A program made the translations under genes and the position numbers. The notes beneath the pieces were generated by a model. That model did not search any database. It was not told where the DNA came from and was given only the letters and a program-made list of their open reading frames with translations. A stretch of DNA of 56,606 nucleotides from Nitrospiraceae bacterium (GTDB lineage: Bacteria; Nitrospirota; Thermodesulfovibrionia; UBA6902). This document shows positions 36,107-44,823 of the stretch, piece after piece (within the stretch, counting starts at the first letter, position 1; each line of letters starts with the position of its first letter). The stretch spans positions 1 through 56,606 of the forward strand of contig QZJG01000026.1 of the NCBI GenBank assembly GCA_003599275.1. The letters are read 5' to 3'.

Positions 36107-36163
36107 CCCCTTTGAAGTTCAGTCGTCGACAGAATGGCGACAACTCGGAAAGGAGAATTAGTA

Positions 36164-37325
36164 ATGTCGCAAAAACTTATGAAATATCCTGAGCTGCTTG
36201 GTGAGATCAAACAGCGAATCAGGCAGGGGCAGACCCGGGCCGTACTTTCCGCCAATGCCGAGCTGATCAGCATGTATTGGGACATCGGGCATTTGCTTCT
36301 TGGGCAGCAGAAAAAACAGGGGTGGGGTGCATCTGTTATCCCGAAGCTTTCTCGAGACATAAGAAATGAGCTGTCGGGAGTAAAGGGTTTTGCTGAGCGC
36401 AATATAGGATATATGATCCGGTTTGCCAGGGAATATGACACGCTGATTTTGCAACAGCCTGTTGCAAAATTGCAGTCAACCGGAAAAGTGTCGGTTATAA
36501 AAGTGCCACAAGCTGTGGCAAAATTGCCGGACAACTATTCTTCTGAAATTTTGCAACACCTTGTTGCAAGAATCCCATGGGGGCATAACATCCTGTTAAT
36601 GGAAAAAATCAAAGACCTGAAAATTCGTATTTGGTACATGCAGAAGATATTGGAACAAGGGTGGAGCAGAGCAATTTTGTTTCATATGGTAGAAGGACGC
36701 GTACATGAACGTCAGGGCAAGACAGTTCACAATTTCGAAACCAGCTTACCCTCGCCTCAATCCGATCTTGTGCAGCAGGCGCTTAAGGACCCATATATCT
36801 TTGATTTCCTCACCATTGAAGAGCCGTTCCACGAGCGAGAACTGGAAACCAGCCTGATCAGGCATCTGGAAAAGTTTCTCCTTGAGCTGGGGCAGGGGTT
36901 CGCTTTTGTAGGGCGTCAGTATCATCTCGACATAGGAGAAGAAGACTTTTACATTGACCTGCTTTTCTACCATCTTAAGCTGCGCTGCTTTGTGGTGATC
37001 GAGCTGAAAAAGGGCGGCTTCAAGCCGGAATACGCGGGCAAGATGAACTTCTACTGCAATGTAGTGGATGACCGGTTAAAGCATGCGGCCGATAACCCAA
37101 CAATCGGGCTGATACTCTGTCAGGATAAGAAATCTGTGCTGGCTGAATATACACTTCGCGGCGTTGTCAAGCCGATTGGCGTTTCAGAATACGAACTAAC
37201 ACGCGCTCTGCCTGATAGTCTGAAGTCAGCCCTTCCCAGCGTTGAAGATATCGAGCGTGAATTGGGAAAGCCGGAGACACAGTTGAAGAAATATAAAAGA
37301 AAAAAATCAGTGAGGAGCTTGAGTC

Positions 37326-37333
<8 letters not shown>
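36164..37333 (+). CDS. DUF1016/YhcG-type PD-(D/E)XK nuclease embedded in the cas operon
   Basis: 389 residues from ATG 36164 with GGAGA upstream. The N-terminal helical domain (KYPELLGEIKQRIRQGQTRAV, MYWDIGHLLLGQQKKQGWGA, LSRDIRNELSGVKGFAERNI) is typical of the DUF1016 N part. The C-terminal part has IPWGHNILLMEKIKD, LERHLEKFLLELG-type text, and the nuclease core EEDFYIDLLFYHLKLRCFVVIELKKG (Asp, then Glu-x-Lys). It overlaps cas1 by 8 bp. This family is usually linked to restriction or other defence loci, not type I-E operons. Residues about 95-138 hold a threefold VAKL-type repeat. The nuclease target is unknown. Confidence 0.88.
36447..36569 (+). repeat. Three palindromic repeats inside the nuclease gene
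   Basis: TTTTGCAACA gcc TGTTGCAAAA (36447-36469, perfect 10-bp arms), GCCACA agc TGTGGC (36505-36519), and TTGCAACA cct TGTTGCAA (36551-36569, perfect 8-bp arms), centres 54 and 48 bp apart. At protein level they read QQPVAKLQ, PQAVAKLP and LQHLVARIP, so one short segment seems triplicated. Confidence 0.75.
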
Positions 37334-38538
<1,205 letters not shown>

Positions 38539-38554
38539 AATTCTGTCGGTAGAT

Positions 38555-38582
38555 TTGTGCTCTTTGAAAACGGACTTATAAA
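38555..38582 (+). promoter_or_regulatory. CRISPR leader with candidate pre-crRNA promoter
   Basis: The leader is the 63 bp between the cas2 stop and the first repeat (38539-38601). It holds TTGTGC (38555-38560), a 16-bp spacer and TATAAA (38577-38582). Transcription would start near 38590, a few bases before the first repeat. The leader side agrees with repeat polarity (3' end ATGAACCG as the crRNA 5' handle). Confidence 0.5.
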
Positions 38583-38601
38583 TTAGCGGGTTAAAAGAAG
38601 T

Positions 38602-41435
38602 GTGTTCCCCACACACGTGGGGATGAACCGTCTTACCCATAGCCTCCCCTGGATTCACATCCGTGTTCCCCACACACGTGGGGATGAACCAGGGTAAGCT
38701 CTTACCAGCCGTCCTTTATTCGCGTGTTCCCCACACACGTGGGGATGAACCTTTCCATATCATCAATGTCCTGAAGAAGTTCCAGTGTTCCCCACACACG
38801 TGGGGATGAACCGATGCACAGATTGATCAGCTCGATGCTATAGGAGTGTTCCCCACACACGTGGGGATGAACCGTTTTTTCATTGTTCCATCCTTATATT
38901 AATAGTGTGTTCCCCACACACGTGGGGATGAACCGATATTAGGGATAGCAAAATGACGACGACTGGCGTGTTCCCCACACACGTGGGGATGAACCGGCTA
39001 TTGCCGAGCTTCATCGGCTCCTCAATAGGTGTTCCCCACACACGTGGGGATGAACCGTCTTCATATCCGCCGAATGGTTTTAACTGTCGGTGTTCCCCAC
39101 ACACGTGGGGATGAACCGAGGCCGTGGCCGCAAAAGTCAGACCCCTCGAAGTGTTCCCCACACACGTGGGGATGAACCGATGGCAAACCTTACGGTCAGG
39201 CTATCCGGGACGTGTTCCCCACACACGTGGGGATGAACCGCTCATTTATTTCAAACTCTTCAGCCCTCACATGTGTTCCCCACACACGTGGGGATGAACC
39301 GAGGTATATAAAGACCCTGATAGATTTGTTGATGTGTTCCCCACACACGTGGGGATGAACCGGTCAGACTATCATCAATCTTATCAACAATAATGTGTTC
39401 CCCACACACGTGGGGATGAACCGATGCTGTCCTTGAAGTGAGGCTGAATGAGTTGGTGTTCCCCACACACGTGGGGATGAACCGGCTCGGCAGGACATCT
39501 GGGGTAGGAGCTACTGGTGTTCCCCACACACGTGGGGATGAACCGAATATTTCATTTCACTATGGAGAGGTAGAGATGTGTTCCCCACACACGTGGGGAT
39601 GAACCGAGGACCTGACGCGCGTTGCCGATAGTGAGTTTGTGTTCCCCACACACGTGGGGATGAACCGGAATGATACGGCCCCTTTAGTTACCGTGTTGCG
39701 TGTTCCCCACACACGTGGGGATGAACCGATAGACCGATGCAGCGCCCTCCGTATTCAACGGTGTTCCCCACACACGTGGGGATGAACCGAAAAATTATCA
39801 ACACACCCCTTACCCCTCTTGGTGTTCCCCACACACGTGGGGATGAACCGACGTCCATGCGTTATTGATCGAGCCGAACATCGTGTTCCCCACACACGTG
39901 GGGATGAACCGCCTGAACTATGAGCATGTGTCGGATTACTGATGTGTTCCCCACACACGTGGGGATGAACCGAAATTCGGGCCGCAGAAAGAAGCGGCAG
40001 CGTAGTGTTCCCCACACACGTGGGGATGAACCGATCGTCAAAACCGCTGACGACGTTTCAAAGATGTGTTCCCCACACACGTGGGGATGAACCGTTCGAT
40101 GGACTTGTTTGCTCCCGGAGCCGCCAGTGTTCCCCACACACGTGGGGATGAACCGGATCGCCTTTGCAATGGGCAGCAGACGGATGGGTGTTCCCCACAC
40201 ACGTGGGGATGAACCGGCAAATATGATGGGTAAGGTGTTTGAAGACGCGTGTTCCCCACACACGTGGGGATGAACCGTTGTTTGCCGGTCATTATTCGGC
40301 GGCCTCCGTGTGTTCCCCACACACGTGGGGATGAACCGTCATTTTCATAATATCCTCCTTTTGGGTTTTAGTGTTCCCCACACACGTGGGGATGAACCGA
40401 CGGCATGATTGTGTATCAGATCGACGGCGAAGTGTTCCCCACACACGTGGGGATGAACCGCGATAAATTGCAGCCAGATATGACAGGGCACGGTGTTCCC
40501 CACACACGTGGGGATGAACCGAACCTGAAAGAAGAAAGCCTGAAATTTGGCAAGTGTTCCCCACACACGTGGGGATGAACCGTATCTTAAAAGCATGTGA
40601 ATCATACAGGAGGGGTGTTCCCCACACACGTGGGGATGAACCGCGTACGGCTCTTTTTTATGCCAGTCCCCCAATGTGTTCCCCACACACGTGGGGATGA
40701 ACCGCAGCCAAAAAATGTATTGAATCTCCTACCGCGGTGTTCCCCACACACGTGGGGATGAACCGGCAGTCTTGATCAGCTCAAGCAGGGGCTCGAGGTG
40801 TTCCCCACACACGTGGGGATGAACCGCCGATTGCCCGGCGGACTGTGCTTACTCCAGAGTGTTCCCCACACACGTGGGGATGAACCGAGCAACATCATTT
40901 GTGCTGCTAAGCATGTCGGGTGTTCCCCACACACGTGGGGATGAACCGTTTACCCATATTTTAACCCTGATCTTCATATAGTGTTCCCCACACACGTGGG
41001 GATGAACCGCTGATTATTTACGGCAAAGGAGAAAGATGAGAGTGTTCCCCACACACGTGGGGATGAACCGTGGTTATGGCAGGTTGCGCAGGGCTCGAGG
41101 CGTGTTCCCCACACACGTGGGGATGAACCGGAGCCATTTTAATGGAAAAAAATGAAAAAACAGTGTTCCCCACACACGTGGGGATGAACCGCTGAACAAA
41201 AACAGGTCACGGCGGCGAAGGACGTGTTCCCCACACACGTGGGGATGAACCGGTCACGGGGCCGACCTTGTAGAGCCGGAGAAAGTGTTCCCCACACACG
41301 TGGGGATGAACCGTATTGCATGAGTAAAATAACTTTACACCACATGTGTTCCCCACACACGTGGGGATGAACCGGTGGCCACTGGTATAATGCCGCCGGA
41401 AACCCCGTGTTCCCCACACACGTGGGGATGAACCG
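38602..41435 (+). CRISPR. Type I-E CRISPR array, 47 repeats, 46 spacers
   Basis: 29-bp repeat beginning GTGTTCCCCACACACG and ending TGGGGATGAACCG; the CCCCAC/GTGGGG arms form the Cas6e hairpin, and the layout matches the E. coli repeat. I located 47 repeats, the first at 38602-38630 and the last at 41407-41435. The spacing is 61 bp throughout except one 31-bp spacer at 41071-41101; all other spacers are 32 bp. All repeats, including the leader-distal ones, read identical. No duplicate spacers were noticed. Transcription runs from the leader at 38539-38601. Confidence 0.98.
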
Positions 41436-41570
41436 CAAAACAAAAGAAGACGGATGATACTGTTATCCAGGGCAAGACTCGGCATGAGGCTGGTAACTGA
41501 CAAATAAAAGGAGGGGATATGTATAATACTGTAAAATCTTGTAGGTACAAAAAGGGGGGGGAGATTGAAT

Positions 41571-42083
41571 ATGAAATTTATTGTCATTAGTATTGGCATC
41601 GCTTTTTTACTTCTTAGTGGTGGATGTGCAGACAGATCCGTAAAACCAGCTACCAAATGTCATCCGAAGTATGCAATTGATACCGTTGTAATCGCCCCTT
41701 TTACGACCGACACTGTATTGGTTGAAGAGGATAGATACAGACAAATGCCCCAGGATATTGCAATATCCATCCCTGATCGCTTAAAGGACCAACTATCAGA
41801 TCGTCAGATATTCAAAAAAGTAATACTATCCCCGGAATGCGTAGAAAATGCTCTCAAAGTTGAGGGCAAGCTTATAAGCCTTATCCATTCAATGCGGACT
41901 TTTCACTTGGGAGCTCGATGGCAATTAATTAATTGTGCAAACAATGAACGGCTTTATTCATCCGATAATATTGATTATGCAGATTATATCTCTATTAAAT
42001 TAACTGACCAAGTCGTTAACGACATAGTAGGTAACACTATGGGACAGCTCAATATACTTAAATCACAAGAAATTTGTGAGTGA
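41571..42083 (+). CDS. Lipoprotein of unknown function
   Basis: 170 residues from ATG 41571. Lipobox LSGGC near residue 17. The mature part contains YAIDTVVIAPFTTDTVLVEEDRY and DRLKDQLSDRQIFKKVI, reminiscent of DUF4410-like lipoproteins that open with a beta-strand and a 'xxxAPF' motif, a tentative resemblance. Preceded by a G8 run that acts as a Shine-Dalgarno site. First gene after the array. Confidence 0.7.
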   Translation: MKFIVISIGIAFLLLSGGCADRSVKPATKCHPKYAIDTVVIAPFTTDTVLVEEDRYRQMPQDIAISIPDRLKDQLSDRQIFKKVILSPECVENALKVEGKLISLIHSMRTFHLGARWQLINCANNERLYSSDNIDYADYISIKLTDQVVNDIVGNTMGQLNILKSQEICE

Positions 42084-42097
42084 TGAGGGATAAAATT

Positions 42098-42457
42098 ATG
42101 AATAAGACATTGATCCTCGCCTTCGCGGGCATGACGCTGCTTGCAGGTCTCTTAATCTCCTGCGCAGTCGGTCACCCTGGCATTATGGAAAGGCCAACTC
42201 TTTTTACTATACCGACAAATTATATATATAATTTCCCACTTGAGAAAACCATTACAAAGCAGGAGTTAATTGATCTAATGGGCGTACCTGATAAATCACT
42301 TGATATGGACGGTATGACATATCTTACTTACGAGATGGGAGAAGGTCATGGAGCCAGACAATGGATTTATATAATTAAAGACAATATCATTTGGGATGTA
42401 AGATATCATGATCAAGGTCCTTTTAATGGCATAAGCGCCAGAACAAACATTAAATAA
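42098..42457 (+). CDS. Small lipoprotein of unknown function
   Basis: 119 residues from ATG 42098 (MNKTLILAFAGMTLLAGLL); an alternative start at 42080 overlaps the previous stop. Lipobox LISC. The mature domain includes KTITKQELIDLMGVPDKSLDMDG and ARQWIYIIKDNIIWDVRYHD, similar in outline to the small BamE/SmpA-type fold (a Lys-Gly-type loop with GxPD), but this is not certain. Forms a two-gene run with the lipoprotein before it. Confidence 0.7.
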   Translation: MNKTLILAFAGMTLLAGLLISCAVGHPGIMERPTLFTIPTNYIYNFPLEKTITKQELIDLMGVPDKSLDMDGMTYLTYEMGEGHGARQWIYIIKDNIIWDVRYHDQGPFNGISARTNIK

Positions 42458-42517
42458 TCATCTTCTCCGCCTTCAATTCGTCCTTCATGGACATAAGATT
42501 TCCCGAATTATACAGAA

Positions 42518-42550
42518 CTGTTCCCCACACACTGGGGCATTTGAACAACG
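42518..42550 (+). repeat. Degenerate orphan CRISPR repeat
   Basis: CTGTTCCCCACACACTGGGG followed by CATTTGAACAACG. Against the array repeat it has one lost base in the hairpin and a few extra bases before GAAC, but the first 15 bases differ at only one position. It lies 1.08 kb past the last repeat, with two lipoprotein genes between. Confidence 0.7.
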
Positions 42551-42569
42551 GGCCCATAAATGATATATA
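42541..42569 (+). promoter_or_regulatory. Candidate promoter of the cytochrome gene
   Basis: TTGAAC (42541-42546), 17-bp spacer, TATATA (42564-42569). The -35 part lies within the degenerate CRISPR repeat. The cytochrome GTG is about 85 bp beyond the expected start. Confidence 0.4.
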
Positions 42570-42659
42570 AGTGTTATCAGAAAAAGCTTCTGTAATTGTT
42601 CAGCAATCTTTGATGGCGAAGGGACGGAAACATCGCAGGGACCGGGGGAAGGAGAAAAG

Positions 42660-43076
42660 GTGCGAAACACAGGCGCTGACATTGTTATTATTGCCGTGTT
42701 GGTTATGGTATCTCTCGGTGGCGTATTTCTCTATGCCGATCAACTCGAACATCACGGAATGACAGTCGACAGTGAAGGGAGCGCTGCTTATTGTTTAACC
42801 TGCCATGACGGTTCAGCAGCGCCGAAAATTTCCGTCTGCTCGACTACCTGCGCCGTCGCGGTCCACAAGACACTGATCAACTACCCTCCAGCCGGGAGAA
42901 AAAAGGAGTTTGCCCCTTTGGAGGCTGTATTGCGGGCCGGACTGAAGCTCGAGAACGGCATGATTACCTGCATCACCTGCCACGATCTGAAGAACATGAA
43001 TAAATACCATTTTGCAATTGACACAACACGTTTTGCCCGGAAACTATGTTATGTGTGTCATGTAGAGATTCATTAG
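42660..43076 (+). CDS. Small three-haem cytochrome c, membrane anchored or exported
   Basis: 138 residues from GTG 42660, with GGAGAAAAG upstream. An N-terminal hydrophobic helix (DIVIIAVLVMVSLGGVFLY) precedes three CxxCH haem sites: CLTCH, CITCH and CYVCH. Additional histidines (LEHHGM, AVHKTL, KYHFAI) could be distal ligands. It is shorter than NrfH/NapC-type proteins and lacks their pattern. Likely periplasmic electron transfer; partners are not in the window. Confidence 0.85.
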   Translation: MRNTGADIVIIAVLVMVSLGGVFLYADQLEHHGMTVDSEGSAAYCLTCHDGSAAPKISVCSTTCAVAVHKTLINYPPAGRKKEFAPLEAVLRAGLKLENGMITCITCHDLKNMNKYHFAIDTTRFARKLCYVCHVEIH

Positions 43077-43108
43077 CCTACCATTGCATACATGTTGATG
43101 CTTGTGAT

Positions 43109-43456
43109 TTACCGGTAACTCCCTCTGCCTTCCTGTTTATTAATAGAGTTTTGCTGCACGCAGGTCAGCATTACCTGGAAACTCCCTCCGGTGGAAGCGG
43201 AAAGCTGCCGGCAGCGTTTTTCTATGTCCGGGGGAACGGGCATTCTGGAAAGCTCATCCTCCGCCTTGCGCTCCTGCCGGATGCAGGTGTTCATGGCTTC
43301 GCTGTTATCTGCTGTCCCGAAGATCTTCTGACAATATTTTTCAACCTGTGAAGAAACGGCTATTGACTTCCGGACCTGCGCGCAGCCGGATATAAAAATT
43401 AATGCGGCAAAAATGGGAAAGAGATAGATGATATATAAGGGTCTTTGGTAAAACAT
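43109..43456 (-). CDS. Small lipoprotein with a duplicated Cys-pair motif
   Basis: 115 residues with lipobox ISGC near residue 25. The mature part has two similar units: VEKYCQKIFG...AMNTCIRQE and IEKRCRQLSA...VMLTCVQQN, each with two Cys about 18 apart and a helix-loop-helix look, suggesting two disulphide hairpins. Function is unknown. Convergent with the cytochrome gene. Confidence 0.65.
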   Translation of the reverse strand: MFYQRPLYIIYLFPIFAALIFISGCAQVRKSIAVSSQVEKYCQKIFGTADNSEAMNTCIRQERKAEDELSRMPVPPDIEKRCRQLSASTGGSFQVMLTCVQQNSINKQEGRGSYR

Positions 43457-43506
43457 TCGATGATATTATATCCCAACTACGGCGATAAACAGTATATGCT
43501 TTTCTG

Positions 43507-43537
43507 TCATTGCGAGCGCCTGAAAGGCTCGCAATGA
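43507..43537. repeat. REP-like hairpin
   Basis: TCATTGCGAGC and GCTCGCAATGA are perfect 11-bp arms around a 9-base loop. It is related to the TCATTGCGAG sequence at the left end of the window, a member of the same interspersed family. Confidence 0.65.
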
Positions 43538-43668
43538 TAATTTCTTGTCGCCGGAATTTGGGAATTGGCACACCTTTGTGACAAAGCATTCTGTGACAGG
43601 CAGCATTATGGCGCCATCCATAGTTTATAAAATCTTTATCTTGTAATTAGTTACCAATAATCGCTTCC

Positions 43669-43684
43669 TGGTACATTTTTTGCG
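43669..43684 (+). promoter_or_regulatory. Sigma-54 promoter of the PEP-CTERM gene
   Basis: TGGTACATTTTTTGCG: GG (43670-43671) and GC (43682-43683) are exactly 12 bp apart, matching TGGYAC-N5-TTGC. Expected start near 43695, 23 bp before the TTG start codon. Confidence 0.75.
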
Positions 43685-43717
43685 GTTTAAAAGTTGCAAA
43701 TAAAAAGGAGTATAACG

Positions 43718-44668
43718 TTGAAGTACGTTCTTTTAAGTAAGAACCTGCAGTTGACTGCTTTTACATTGTTATTGCTCGTACCCGCCGGAAGCTTTGCTTC
43801 TTACAGTTTTACAACTATTGATTATCCTGACTCAGCAGCGCCGGTGTGGTCATATGCATCTGACATAAATGACAGCGGACAGGTCGTCGGCAGATATATG
43901 GATGATACAGGTAAAGGTCACGGGTATCTTTTTTCAGAGGACATCTTCAGCAGCGTTGATTATCCCGGTCCATCCTGGACATATACATATTCCTGGGCCA
44001 TTAATAACAGTGGACAGATTGCAGGTTATTATGGCAATGCAACGGAAAGACATGGCTTTTCTCTTTCAGGTGAGGCTTTCACTTCTATCGATTACCCCGA
44101 AGCGTCACAAACAGTTGCAACAGATTTAAATGACTTCGGAGAGATTGCCGGGGGGTATACCGACAAATCAGGCGGGCATGGGTTTTTTCTTTCAGAAGGG
44201 CTTTTCAGCACAATCGATTATCAGGGTTCCCTGGAGACCGAAGCCTCTTCAATTAATAACAATGGCCAAATCGCAGGCAGGTATTGGGACACTTCGTGGA
44301 AATCTCACGGCTATTTACTCTCGGAAGAGGTCTTTGAAAGCATTGACTTTCCGGAGGCAGCCGAGACACAGGCCCATCGAATAAATGACAACGGCTCGGT
44401 TGTCGGCAGATATTGGGATGCTCTTGGAAAGGCCCATGGGTATATTTTTTCAGAAGGGTCTTATACGGCTATCGATTTCCCCGGAGCAAAAGATACAGAG
44501 GCATTTGGGATCAACAATAGCGGACAGGTCGTCGGCAGATATATGGATGATACAGGAAAAGCTCATGGGTTCACGGCGAGTCCTGTTGCCCCTGAACCGG
44601 TGTCGTCAATTCTCTTTCTTGCAGGCGGGGCCGCATTAGGGTGGGCCGGTCTTAGAAAGAGAGCATAG
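43718..44668 (+). CDS. PEP-CTERM sorted surface protein with HAF-type repeats
   Basis: 316 residues from TTG 43718, set by AAAAAGGAG and by the sigma-54 start; a TTG at 43694 would coincide with the transcript start. Signal peptide (LTAFTLLLLVPAGSFA), then six repeats of about 40 residues of the form INxxGQVVGRYxxxxxxxHGYxxSxxxFxxIDYP, and a PEP-CTERM tail: APEPVSSILFLAGGAALGWA then LRKRA. Repeats of this kind are called HAF repeats. Exosortase is expected elsewhere in the genome. Confidence 0.9.
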   Translation: MKYVLLSKNLQLTAFTLLLLVPAGSFASYSFTTIDYPDSAAPVWSYASDINDSGQVVGRYMDDTGKGHGYLFSEDIFSSVDYPGPSWTYTYSWAINNSGQIAGYYGNATERHGFSLSGEAFTSIDYPEASQTVATDLNDFGEIAGGYTDKSGGHGFFLSEGLFSTIDYQGSLETEASSINNNGQIAGRYWDTSWKSHGYLLSEEVFESIDFPEAAETQAHRINDNGSVVGRYWDALGKAHGYIFSEGSYTAIDFPGAKDTEAFGINNSGQVVGRYMDDTGKAHGFTASPVAPEPVSSILFLAGGAALGWAGLRKRA

Positions 44669-44673
44669 GGCGA

Positions 44674-44699
44674 TTCGCCGGGCTTCCCTGGCGGATTTT
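44674..44699 (+). terminator. Likely terminator of the PEP-CTERM gene
   Basis: TTCGCCGGG and CCTGGCGGA form a 9-bp stem with two G-U pairs and a CTTC loop, followed by TTTTG, 5 bp past the stop codon. Confidence 0.5.
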
Positions 44700-44823
44700 G
44701 CGCCAATTCCCAAAATCGCCACACTTGCTTTATCTCGCCCCGTTTCATTTAAATATAATAACTTTTAAAATTGTCCTTATACATTCTTGCGGGGAGGTTT
44801 GTCCCTCCTGCTAAAAACCGGAT

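Noticed and set aside
38880..41656. Minus-strand reading frames rich in GSSPRVWGT, VHPHVCGEH and RFIPTCVGNT
   Set aside because: These are translations of the CRISPR repeat in three frames. They carry no protein function, though such frames are often misannotated as genes.
42485..42682. Minus-strand frame over the degenerate CRISPR repeat
   Set aside because: It is short, covers the repeat and a likely promoter, and has no family features.
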